From the NCBI GenBank assembly GCA_009760855.2, contig WPIO01000003.1, forward strand, positions 1,538,001 through 1,602,000: a stretch of DNA of 64,000 nt. Reading direction: 5' to 3'. The translations under genes were made by a program, and so were the position numbers. Below are positions 37,463-48,345 of the stretch, one piece after another; positions within the stretch are counted from its first letter, which is position 1; each line of letters starts with the position of its first letter. The DNA is from Cristatella mucedo. Taxonomy: Eukaryota > Bryozoa > Phylactolaemata > Cristatellidae. The notes under the pieces are model-generated. The model was not told where the DNA came from. It did no database searches and saw only the letters and a program-made list of their open reading frames with translations.

Positions 37463-38861
37463 ATGTATGCTACTATTTCTACTCAGCGCTTTGAAGAAAT
37501 GGAGCAGGCGCATCGATTCAGACTAGTTGTACAAAGTGTTGACGGCGGCAAGCAGTTGACGCTGGCCATGTATATACTTATGCTTGTGTTTATACTATCT
37601 AAACTATAAGCGCTTCGTTTCTCTCGTATACGGCTAACAGGTAAAGTGCGCATTTGTACGATCGACCTTGCAGTGGTCGACAGCCAAATGCACGTGTCAA
37701 GAATGTCGTAGTTAGCAGTTATTCGGCTGTTCGCCGTACTCCTTTGACTAGGTAAGCTGTGCTTGACGATGCTGTGTCTCGGAGGCTCAGCTGACCGTTT
37801 ATTATGAGCTATTCAACAGCTCGTGAAAATTGCTCCACCTGCAGCATTTGCAAAGCAATTCTTACTAAGTCCATGATGCGTTTCTGTTGAATAGCCAGTT
37901 GGTAGGGTAGTATTTCTAAGGCAGTGGCATCGATGCTATTCCAAAACTATAAATACAGTGGTTACGGTGGTAATAGTGTCAAAGAAGCCTAAACTGACAG
38001 CGTTGTGATTAAACTGCTTGGGACCTTGTAACTGAGATGCACTGTATTGGTTAATCCTACAGGAAAGTCCCCGAGAGCATAATAAACGTCCCAAGATGGC
38101 GAAGGGCCAGTAAAACTTGTGCTTGCCAAAGCGGTTAGACTGTGGCAGTGCTTGAGATAATCAGCGGTCCTTAATTTTAGGAAGCTGAAATTTAAGGAAC
38201 GCAATCAAGAGACGCCGTCATATGTCAGATGCACGTGGTAAAACTCGGCCAATTCTATCTGACTCACGGCGTGCAGCTGATCCGAAGCAGCCCTATTAGT
38301 ATTTTCATTTCCTCACTGTCTTCTGCATGACCTACATGTCCAGTACACCGCCCCCGAGGGTCAGCTGGAGTCGAGGCATACATTTGAACTCATTGGGCCG
38401 GGCGGTTCCTGGAAGGAGTGGAACCAGACTGAGGTTGAGGGAGCGGATCCAGACTTCAGTTTTGATGACGTCGGCCAGAGACGTTTTGGGGACGTCGGCC
38501 AGAGCAGTTGTTTGCTGGTGCTCAGTGAGCGTCCGTGTGAATAAACGTCTCCCGAAGCCCGCTACGTTGATTTTGTGTCATCATGTGTGGGCGCCAGGGA
38601 ATCAAACATTAACTCCGAATGCAGACTGCGGCACTACTACTTGGGATGGGCAGATGAGACAGCCGTCCATAATGGAAAGAGAAGTGAAGTCAGACAACGC
38701 CAACGCATACCCTGGAGGCTTCGCACTAGAGCCTATTGGCAGAGACGAGTTGGTATGCGACGAGACCGTCTCTACACAGAGCATATCCTTTAAAAATATT
38801 GACTGATTTAGCAGCCTCAATTTTATTGCAGTAGACGAGTCTTTACTGCTATTACTACCGC
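37463..38861. other. SAP30BP 3' UTR and flank
   Basis: A candidate polyadenylation hexamer AATAAA lies at 38081-38086, and another at 38540. The stretch 38330-38610 is GC-richer, with a doubled GACGTCGGCCAGAG near 38467-38505. The second AATAAA is followed by GT-rich DNA, which could be an LTR-like end. I could not find a partner LTR. Confidence 0.45.
38081..38086 (+). promoter_or_regulatory. Candidate polyadenylation signal of SAP30BP
   Basis: AATAAA about 620 nt after the stop. An ATTAAA lies earlier, near 38008. Confidence 0.45.
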
Positions 38862-38960
38862 TTGCAGTTGGCTATAAAGAATCACCCACTGCAGGGTTCG
38901 AGCCCACGGCTTCGGTCGAGAAGAGCAAGCACCACACCTCCGGGGCTGTCATGGCCCAAA
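38862..38960 (-). mobile_element. tRNA-derived SINE, partial
   Basis: The minus strand shows the GGCCATGAC head, a variant B box GGGCTCGAACC and body motifs (CTGCAAGCGGTAGTAAT). The tail and half of the body are missing. Confidence 0.75.
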
Positions 38961-39029
38961 TCTATTAGTTGCTGAAAGGTAAACTGCTGTTCTACTCAGC
39001 ACGAAATGTCATTTTTAGACGATGCAGTG

Positions 39030-40380
39030 GCTCCGACATAGTAGACTATTCCGGTAAGACATTGCCGTAAAATTATACAGATCCGAGAAAACCCTGTATG
39101 CCGACACGTCAGCAGGGGGAGGCATCTTCACTGTATCGACTTTAGGCCCCTCGTAACAATGCCTTCCCGCATGTGGAAGTGCCCAAGGTACTCGAAGTAC
39201 CGCTTCGCAAACTGACTTTTTGTAACAGCCGAGGTGCTTGCTGAGAACCAGCCTCTTTCTGCGTTCGGAGGCGAGTGATTTGGATGTAGGCATCTGCCAA
39301 ATCAATTTTGGGAAAACTACGCCTGGCACTTAATTTTTTCGTAATCTGTTTTGGCGAAGAAATTGGGTAGTGGTGTGTATTCAGGTGTTGATTGAACGCT
39401 ATGAAATATCCATCGCAGACACGGATTTGGGCCTTCTGCTGCACAGGCCGAACTTTTTGCGAATGGGCACAAACGGCATATAGTAAGCACAGAACTAGAC
39501 TCGCTTTCAAATGTTTTTGGCGACGCTGGCCTCGTAAGTCTTAGGTCGTCTAGGATGGCAAAGGGCACCTGCTGGGGTTTAAAGAAACAAAGACGAACGT
39601 CATCTTTAACCGTACTACAAGATCGAAATCCTTCCACAAACCTTGTTCTTCTCGAAATATATCTGGGAACTCCTGGCTCGCCTGCAGGCAAGCCTGCTGC
39701 AGGGTCTGGTCCGAGTGCAAGGGGTCGAAAACCGCGTAAACATCACGGTCCTGAGTGCCCATAATTATTGTGCCTAGAAGCGATACGACTCGACATGTTC
39801 AGATCTACGATCGCTTCGTGGCCAAGCAAGTTATGGAGTGGTACCTTTATCAATACGAATCTTAGTGATTGCTATCGTGGGCAATCCTACAAGGCCAACC
39901 GTTTCTAATCGTTTAAGATTGCGGTCTCAGCCGATTGGCAATATAGAGGCGAATGGCCGACTATGGAGAGAACATCAACGGCATCATCTGTGTGGTTGCT
40001 TTTCAGAGAGCTCCGCCCTCCGCCGAAGGCCGACATGCCGCAAGCTTTCCTTCTTCTGTGTTTACGGAATGCTTGCTTTCGTTGGGGGCGTGCAGCAAGC
40101 CTACCGCTGTGCTTATAGACCCTCTGGCAGCTAACGTTGAGCGAAACTGCACCACACGATCGAGGGAATGGCTGCTCGAACAGGAAGGGACGCCTTGAAA
40201 ATGGCGTTTTGGCACGTCTCGGCGACCGCCGGTTTGGACAAGGAATTGGTGACCAGCAGGAGACTGTTCTCTTAAGACTGGCAAAAACACTCCTGTAACG
40301 GCACGCACTGGGCGAATGGCTTCGTGGCAAAGAGGAACCTTCCGCCCGGTCCGTCGAGCCTTCAATTTACCGTGCATAAG
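39030..40380 (-). mobile_element. Gypsy-type LTR retrotransposon relic (gag end, protease linker, RT pieces)
   Basis: Read on the minus strand from high to low coordinates: a decayed nucleocapsid and linker region (near 40130-39960), then FPDIFREEQGLW with DFDLVVRLK (39700-39620) at the start of the reverse transcriptase. FKPQQVPFA and INQHL-type blocks follow, then FPKIDLADAYIQI (39330-39290), the conserved RT motif. A piece with MPPPADVSAYRVF (39130-39090), the post-catalytic thumb region, comes last. The YLDD segment is deleted and frames shift repeatedly. No LTR could be paired. The family resembles invertebrate gypsy/Mag-like elements. Confidence 0.8.
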
Positions 40381-40764
40381 CGTACAGTGTGCACGGCCTT
40401 ACTGTTATGACGATTGTGTTCTGATTGTGTTCTAAGCGTCTAGCTCTGGGCGTCCCAGCTGCTTTCGAACATTTTTGATAGTCAGATCGATGTGATTTGT
40501 GCTTTGCTGGGTAGGGCACAGGCGAATTCGGCCTCAGCCAGCGGGCGCCGCTCGTGCCGCCCGCTGGCTGAGCACCGACGGCACACAACTAGACCTCGAA
40601 GAAGCGACAGGCGTCGCCTACCGCGGCGCTCAGTTTACTCGAGAAGCGCTGGGATGGGGGATAAAACCGCGAGCGACCTTCCGGCAGCGTCCTTTCGCCG
40701 CTCCTCGAGCGAGCGAGCCCCGATCTGGCAGGAAGAAACCAAGAAGTAAACAGACAAGCCTGGG
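40381..40764. other. GC-rich segment with a hairpin
   Basis: The arms CTCAGCCAGCGGGC (40533-40546) and GCCCGCTGGCTGAG (40559-40572) form a perfect 14-bp stem with a 12-base loop. No gene recognised. Confidence 0.6.
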
Positions 40765-41300
40765 AGTAGATTCGTACACTAACTGTAAGCTCCTAATTAT
40801 GACCGGTAGACCGGCAGGCAGTGAGTTACAGAAGTAAAGACAGGATGTCACAAATGCACGGGTGAACTTGGATGTAATATTTGTATTTAAGCAAGCCCAT
40901 TTTTCAAAATTACGTAGCAGAAAACAGGCAGACGTGACTGTGGAGCTGACGTGGTCGTCTAGTAAAACGTGAAGTTGGAGCAGGTGGCTTGATATTGCAC
41001 CATCAATTCCGTGCAGGCACAGTAGAGCCGACACTTGGTTGGCACTTGGCCTGCTGGCTAACCGAGCAGTAATCGGCTCGATGTTGCCCGGCTTCGAAGC
41101 TTCAGCCGCTATTACTGAGTCACATTTGGTTTGTTTTCCCATAACTATTAATAATATATTGTTTTGTCGTCATTCAACTTGAACAGGTTTGCCGCCGTCC
41201 ATCTGCGGATATCGGCATTACATGTAGCAAGGAAGTTGAGAGAGATTGACGCATTGGAAGGCTGCGAGGCAGCGAGCGGCCCGCGGCCGGAGCTCAATGC
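40765..41300 (-). mobile_element. LINE family A, rearranged internal fragment
   Basis: The minus strand encodes LNFLATCNADIRRW and ANLFKLNDDK, then after a disrupted stretch SSTVTSACFLLRNF, FVTSCLYFCNSL and RSLQLVYEST. This is the same order as the 20-kb copy. It has neither the 3' stem-loop nor the tail. Confidence 0.78.
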
Positions 41301-41869
41301 GATCTGGCAGGCGAGCGGGCAGGTCGGCGGGCACGGCACGAGCCGCCGGGAAGCGACGCATAAGTGACCACGAGGACGGGCTCTGTGGCGCTAAATGACC
41401 CTGCGGTTGACTTTGTGGACTGGCGGCGGAGGCCTAATAGATTTCACAAGTAGGGCCTAATGGACTAGGCAAGTTTTTTTGGGGCTGGGAGGGCTATCGG
41501 CAGAAAGTGATCGTTTCGCACCCGTTCGTTTCTTTGTCTGGGCTGCGTTCGAGTTGTAGGCGAGTCGTGTGACGTTATTACACGCAAAGCCTTAATATGA
41601 TGTATTCGGTGTCGGAGTCATGGCGCAAGCTGTGTCGAATAGGCGGTACGTCGTAGATGCCATTGATAGTACTCCTACCGGCAGATAGATTTAACGAGTT
41701 TCGGGTGGGTGATGTAAGGGAACATAACGCACCCATAGTGGCAGTGGAGCTGGCGGCGACCTGGCGGGATGGGTGCGTGATGGCAAGGAACTGTCTAACA
41801 GATGCAAAAGCTGATGTTTGCCTCGGCGAAAACCCGGCTCTTTTCCAGAAACGCTAATGAAACGTGCTT
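41301..41869. other. No gene recognised
   Basis: Moderately GC-rich, without known domains. Confidence 0.45.
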
Positions 41870-43085
41870 TCCGGTGATAATGTGACTGAAACTTGGCTAA
41901 AATCGGTACACTGCCCGACAATTAAAGATGCTATCCCGTCTGGCTTCCCATTTTTTCCCAACCTAGATCAATCCAAACTAAAGATGGAGTTGCTATTCTC
42001 ATGCGGTCTAAAGTCGACTTTAAGCCATTTGCAGTACCTTCGAAGCAGTCTTTCGAAAAGATTGTCTTGATTTCACCTGACAACAAGCTACCGATGGTGG
42101 CAGAAGTCTATCGCCCATCAGGTACCAAGTCCTAGTTACCACAGATTTCTCTGATTTAATTTCAATTCTATGTGTAAGAAAACGACCCTTGCTCGTCATG
42201 GGTGATTACAACAATCACACTGATAACTTACCTGACGCCTTCAGCACTGAATTTCGTGCATTGACTGTTATTGCCTCTTATGGCTCACACATAAGCTCCA
42301 CAATCAAGTCTGCCTACTTTCAGGTACGTAACATTGCTAAAATTTGGGCTTGTTCAGATAATGATATAATGTCTAAGTTGGTCCATGTATTTGTAACATC
42401 CTGTCTCGACTTTTGTAACTTACTGCTTGCTCGCCTACCGGCATGTGCAATCAGGCGATTACAGCTGGTGCAAACCTTCGCAGCTAGGCTTGTCTGTCAT
42501 GAGCGTCTCGGTTGCCACATCACACCACTTCTCGCCGACCTGCACTGGCTACCAGTCAAGCAACGGATCGACATCAATGTTTTGTCACTCACTTTTAGGT
42601 CACTTCATTGTTTGGCTCCAGCCTATCTCTCAGATCTACTCCCCCACCAGGCCAAGCATCGTACCACCTGCTTTTCGGTATCCAACAGTCTGCCAGTTCC
42701 TCGTACAAACCTGAAATCCTTTAGAGACCGTGCATTTAGTTCGTATGCTCCCAAAGCCTGGAGCTCCCTCCCGACTTGCGTCAGAACATTCCCTGACTTG
42801 ACTACATTTAAAAAGAACTTAAAAGCACACTTATTAAGGACAGCAATTAGTGGGTCCCTGTGGTTCGTCCTTCAGGTGCTTATGCGTGCTGACAATGTGC
42901 ATGCTGCCACTAACCACACTTGCATGCTGACCCTGTGCATGTCACCCCTAACTATGTTATTTTTGTTGTTTATCAAGCACGATATTACTCACCGTTCAAT
43001 CTCGTTTCCCTTTGCAGGAAATGTAAAGTGCCTAGAAAGAGATTGAGTTCTCTGAGGGCGCTCTATCAAGTGCATTATTTATGTT
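41870..43085 (+). mobile_element. LINE family A, copy with reverse transcriptase deleted
   Basis: Positions 41870-42270 carry decayed endonuclease sequence (VAEVYRPSG, LVMGDYNNHTDNLP). At about 42285 this jumps directly to HISSTIKSAYFQ, the post-RT C-terminal region, giving one open frame (42189-43046). The 3' UTR, stem-loop (AAAGTGCC ... GGGCGCTCT) and an ATTATTATTA-type tail end near 43093. About 1 kb of RT is missing, so this is an internal-deletion derivative. Confidence 0.85.
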
Positions 43086-43089
43086 ATTA

Positions 43090-43450
43090 TTAACAGTGAG
43101 AGGCATTGTCTTTGATGAACACCTGATCGAAACCGATTCAAGCGATGGGCCATGCGAAAAACTGCAAATCTTACCAAACGAACAGCAACTGCTACCCCGC
43201 CACAAACCTTGTCAGAGTGCATGGACTGACAGAAAGAGAACCCGGGCGGAGTGGTCTCAGATATACACCTACTGGCACAAGGCGTCATTCGGGTTTTGGT
43301 AAGCAGAAATGCATCTAGCTTCTCCTGGACCACTTGATCGAGGATAAATAGTAGTCGGAATTAAGGAGGTTGTCCAAAAACTGGGAAACGGCTCGTATTC
43401 ACGCCGGCGCGTATCCGGCCCGGCGGACGCGGGCCCTTCGAATTTGAATT
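43090..43450 (-). mobile_element. LINE family B, 5' fragment
   Basis: The minus strand carries VQEKLDAFLLTKT and flanking sequence that parallels 2970-3390, including GGTCCAATTCAAATTCGA. A GC-rich 5' segment is present (near 43390-43450). It abuts the tail of the family A copy to its left. Confidence 0.82.
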
Positions 43451-44323
43451 GGACCTAAGTAACGGCCGCCGGTCGACATTTCACAACGCGCTGGGCCACG
43501 GCGGGTGGGTTTTGCATGACTTTTTTTCCATGGCTCCTCTCTAGCCCTACAGCAGTGGTCACTTTTTTTTCATCTGACCAATCGGGGCTCGAGATCGCTC
43601 GCTTGTGCGGACACACAATATCCACCATGAGAAATGCTCTGAGCTCGGAAGCCTCTCGTGTTCAGCTTCTGAATGGCAGAACTAGCGTCAGTCGAAGCAG
43701 TAATTTATGCCCGTATCATGAAATTAAAGCGTTCGTTTGTATTCAAATTTTATTTTTCATGCATGCCAAATCGGTATATTAAACGTTGGCTCCGGCCCGC
43801 ACGAATTAAGTCATCCATCGTCTCAGCTGCACCCGAACCTTAGAAGGTTATAAGAATCTGCAGGAATCAAGTAGCAATAGAGTTGTATTGAATGTGAATC
43901 ACAAGACTTGAATTTGTCAGTTTTCTCATCGAAACTGGGCCGGTTTCAAGTTTATTAATGTCATGGTTACGGAAGAGAATTCTAGAGAATAATGACCATT
44001 ATCTATGCTTCAGAGGCACGCATACTTGTTAAAAGAGGCCGACACTACCCTAGAATTACAATTGTGTCACATAATACCATCAGTTGAAATAGTGACATTG
44101 ATTGACTGCTTTCGTTGGCCATCGACAGGAGGCGCCAGCGGTGAGAGACCTTTCAACCAAAAATGCTAAGAGTATCGTGATAAGGAAAAGAAAACTGGCC
44201 AAAGGCGCCACCCACTGTGGCTGGCACACTGCATCTTATCTTACCCATTGCCAGCGACGGTGGCCGCCATTGCAGGGAAAGCCAAAAGAATTCGCAGAGA
44301 ATAATAACCTCTACCTTAAACGG
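43451..44323. other. No gene recognised
   Basis: Mixed composition. No conserved frame or named repeat. Confidence 0.45.
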
Positions 44324-46070
44324 TAGTCTTAGCGGCTCAGTCAGGCCGCTTGGTGAACGGCAGGCGGAGCCGGACCTTGCGATGTACCCCGTGCCTTGTG
44401 GCGGAATTGCTGTGGACTGCGGTGCTTTCGTCATCGTTGGGTCGTGCATTGCTTGTGCTCGGACCGGTGGAAAGGAAAAGCAACTGTTTCCAGAACTGTC
44501 CAAGCGTGTCTGCCAGTTACTCATCCAGGCGTAGCAGTACACGGTTGGGCTACGGTGACGGGTGGAGATGGTAAGGCCGAGTAAGTGACGTACCACAAGA
44601 TTCGACCTAGATACAGTCAAATCTATCTACGTGCTTAAGGTCTGTATATCTCACCGCTCTCTATCGTAGGCACTTTCCAAGCCGAACGCTTTTAGCAAGC
44701 AAAATACGTCACCTTCTGCGATTCATTTAAGACGACTTTTCGAACTTAACCTGACGCAGAGGTTCTGACACTTTACCGTAATACTAAGGAAAATGGCATC
44801 GTTATTCCCTGTCAATGGTACTTCAGATACCCTAATTGCATGGCCGATTACAATTTATCCTTCGCAGCAAGTGTTTACGTTCGTTATTTAAAAGTCTGGA
44901 AACAGAATGATCGGAAGCCTGAGTCAGGTTGGCCCGCAACATGGCCCCGTCTTCATAGTGACCTCCGTCGTTTCGACGTGACTGCGAAATTGGAAGGTGC
45001 AGCCCTTAATCTCTACCTACGCTCGCACATTCCGATAATGGCTGCAACATATTTGGTCATACTATAGCAAAGTGACCTTACAATGGACGACCACATTACA
45101 CATCTGCTCTACAGTCAAGTCTGCCTACTTTCGGCCACGTTGCATTGCGAAAGTTCGAACCTGCTTAGATGTGCGTACTAAATCCAAGTTGGTATGTGCA
45201 TTTAGCATCTCCCGTCTCGAGTTGAATGACTCAATATAATCGCCGTTCAACCGGCGAGAGATAGCTAATGTAGACGCGCAATTCATCAGCTAGATTTTTT
45301 ATGTAGCGAACGTTGCAGTTGCTACGTTACAACGCTTCTAACCTATGTGAAGTACTATCCAATAAATCGGTACGTGAATTTCAAGGTTCGCAAACCTCAC
45401 TTTTAGGTACCATCAATCTTTGGCTCAAGCCAATCTATTAGATCGATTCCCAGATCAGCCAAGGTACCGTGCTACAAATTCTCCTTACTCAAATCGTCAA
45501 GCTAGGCATCGAACCAACCACAAGTTCTTCTGGAATCTAGCCGTCATTTTATGCCTTCATAACCCGTGTCTCATATCCGCTTACCTCAGCACTTCAGCTA
45601 GCCTGATGACAAATGCAAAGTTACTTAAAAACGCAAGTGGCGCTCACAGCATCTGCTGGGACCTTGAGATGTGCCCTTTCTGTACAAATCCTGGCTGATA
45701 CGGAACCTGTAACGACTAACTGCGTTTTGCATGTTGGCATTTTGCATGCTAGGGCTAACGATCCATATTGTCATTTTGCCTTCCAGCACATGTACGTGTC
45801 TACCTGGAGATACGTTTCCCGAGAATCTAACTCATAGGCTATGCATGGATTTTTTGTTTTGATATAAACATGATTTCTAGATAAATGCTGACTAAAATGG
45901 CTTCTTTAGAGTTTATCTACGCGCATCTGGTCCGTATATCTCACCTCTCTGTATCGTAGTGACTTGCCAAGCCGAACACTTAACAGGGCCAAATAAGTCA
46001 TCTTCTCCCACTCCTGGAGTCAAGAGTTTTTGAACGTAGCCTGACGTATAGGTTGTGCAACTTTATCGAA
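44324..46070 (+). mobile_element. Composite repeat C, + orientation, copy 1
   Basis: A 5' module begins GCGGCTCAGTCAGG near 44332 and runs through GACGGGTGGAGATGGTAAG, AAGCCGAACGC and GCCCCGTCTTCATAG. The 3' module is an old relative of the LINE A ORF2 end, entering at GCAAAGTGACCTTACAATG (45068) and ending past AGATACGTTTCCCGAG. The same module order recurs at 48480-50748. The LINE-like part has many stops. Confidence 0.75.
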
Positions 46071-46077
46071 ATAATAA

Positions 46078-46252
46078 TAATAAAGCTAGCTGATTAAACA
46101 GCCTCTTTTTGTATAGCGACAGAAGAGCCTTTACGGCTATCACCACCGCTTGCAGTGGCGATACAGAATCATCCACCACAGGAATCGAACCCACGACCTC
46201 GGGGCCAAGGTCGTGAAAGCAACGGCCTTAACCAGTGTGCCATCACGGCCAA
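46078..46252 (-). mobile_element. tRNA-derived SINE, near full length
   Basis: It has the same layout as the 5849 copy: GGCCGTGATGGCACACTGG, B box GGTTCGATTCC, the body, then a tail touching AATAATAATAAAG. It is inserted in composite repeat C. Confidence 0.87.
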
Positions 46253-46269
46253 AAATTCCTTCTTTGCTC

Positions 46270-47540
46270 ACGGTCAAAGATATTTAACATGCCCTATTTT
46301 TACGCTTGATAGAAGTTTATCCTTTGCAGGATGTTCTTTTGTTTATTAATCAAAAGCCTGAAAATGGAGTCAGGGGAAGTCTGGACCAGGTTGGCCTGTT
46401 AGAAGGCCCCGTCTTCGTAGCAAACTCTGTGGTTTCGGCTCCGAAATTGTAAGGTAGAGCAATTAAAGTCGGATCTGCTCGCCCATGATGATATTCTCTG
46501 CACAATATTTGCTTATACTATAGCAAAGTGACCTTACAATAGACGACCGCATGACACACCTACTCCTTAGTTAAGTCCGCCTACTTTCGGCCACGTAGCA
46601 TTGCGAAAATTCGGGCCTGCTTAGACTCGCTTATTACACCCATTTCGGTGTGTGCATTTATTGTATCCCATCTCGAGTTTTTAGACCCACTAATTTCTAG
46701 TGTACCGGCCTGCACAAGCGGGGCGCTAATGTGGATATGCTATTCTGCAGCTAGACTTGAATGTAGTGAATGCTGCAGTTGCTACGTTACAACGCTGCTC
46801 GCCTATGTGAAGTATCGTTCAATAAATTAGCACATTAATTTCAAGGTTCGTAAACCTCACTTTTAGGTCCCATCAATTTTTAGCGAAAGCAAATCTATCA
46901 GACCTACTCCTAATGCAGTCTCGACGACGTACCACTGGTTCTTCTGACTCAAATCGTTAAGCTAAGCCTCGAACCAACCTCCAGTTCTTCGGAGAATCTA
47001 GTTTTCGTTCGTGCGCTCCCACAACATGTCTCTAATACACGCCTGAACTACGCATTTTAGCTTACTTGACGACGCTTAACAAAGCTACGAACGCACGTTT
47101 CCCTCACAGCATCTGCTGGAACCTTGTGACGTGCCCTTTCTGTACAAATCCGTGCTGATATGGAACACGTAACCACTAACTGCATTACGTGCGTTGGAAT
47201 TTTGCATGCTAATGCTAACGATCCATATGGTCATTCTTGCCTTACAGCACATATTAGGTGTCTACAAAGAGATTAAGTTCCTTTGGAATCTATCGCATAA
47301 GTTATGCATGCCTTCTTAATTATGATATAAACTTTGCTTTCAAGAAGAATGCAGATTAAAATGACTTTTTTTCATTAAGGATCAGGTTGAATGTCGCATG
47401 ACAACAAGTAGACGAGTTTTCAAATGATGCAGGATTATATAACGAGCAACAATTTTTAAGCTATAGGTGTGCCCTTTTCGTAAAAACTAATTTTTGTGCA
47501 ACCTGAGTATAGCTGAACCAATCACTTAAGTTTGCATGTC

Positions 47541-47541
<1 letters not shown>
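46270..47541 (+). mobile_element. Composite repeat C, + orientation, copy 2
   Basis: It resumes with TTTGCAGGATGTTC, GCCCCGTCTTCGTAG and GCAAAGTGACCTTACAATAG. The LINE-derived module follows, then the AT-rich 3' module with ACGAGCAACAATTTTTAAGC and CTGAACCAATCAC. It is more diverged than copy 1. Confidence 0.7.
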
Positions 47542-47572
<31 letters not shown>

Positions 47573-48345
47573 TTGCACTTGATAAAGCGCTCTCAGAGAA
47601 CTTAATCTCTTTCTAGGCGCTTTACATTTGCTGCAAAGTGATACGCAATAGAATAGTAAGTAAAATCATGCTTGATAAACAAACAAAATGAATAACATGG
47701 TTAGGGGTTACATGCACTGGGTCAGCATGCAAATGTGGTTAGTGGCAGCATGAACAGTGTCAGCACGCATAAGCACATCGAGGATGAATCACAAGGACCC
47801 ACTAAATGCTGTCCTAAATAGGTATGTTTTTAAGTTTCTTTTAAATGTGGTCAGGTCAGGGGATGTTCTGATGCAGGTCGGGAGGGAGTTCCAGGCTGTG
47901 GGAGCATACGAGCTAAATGCACGGTCTCCAAAGGATTTAAGGTTTGTACGAGGTATTTCTAGACTGTTGGATTCCGAAAAGCGAGTGGTACGATGCTTTG
48001 CCTTATGGGGTAGTATCTCTGAAAGATAGGCTGAAGCCATAGAATGAAGAGACCTAAAAGTGAGCGACAAAACCTTGAAGTCAATCCGTTGCTTGACTGG
48101 TAACCAGTGCAGGTCGGCGAGAAGTGGAGTAATGTGGCAACTGCGACGCTCACGATAGACAAGCCTAGCTGCAGAGTTTTGCACCAGCTGCAATCGCCTG
48201 ATCGCACATGCTGGTAGGCCAGTAAGCAGTGAGTTGCAGAAGTCGAGACGAGATGTCACGAATGCATGGACCAACTTGGACGTGGTATCCTTATCTAAAC
48301 AAGCCCTAATTTTAGCAATGTTATGAAGCTGAAAATAGGCTGATT
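47542..48345 (-). mobile_element. LINE family A, well-preserved 5'-truncated copy
   Basis: The minus strand encodes 161 residues of the ORF2 C-terminus without a stop (HAFVTSRLDFCNSLL to LFRTAFSGSL). The 3' UTR, stem-loop and (TAA)n tail (47542-47570) follow. It is inserted into composite repeat C and is among the least diverged copies by eye. Confidence 0.92.

Noticed and set aside
38330-38610. Possible LTR or alternative 3' end with AATAAA at 38540
   Set aside because: No second LTR, no TG...CA ends that I could pair, and the nearby gypsy relic is in the opposite orientation. Left undecided.
44350-44620. Frames on both strands in composite repeat C that look gene-sized
   Set aside because: The same sequence recurs at 48.7, 49.9 and 60.0 kb with stops and indels, so it is repeat DNA, not a gene.
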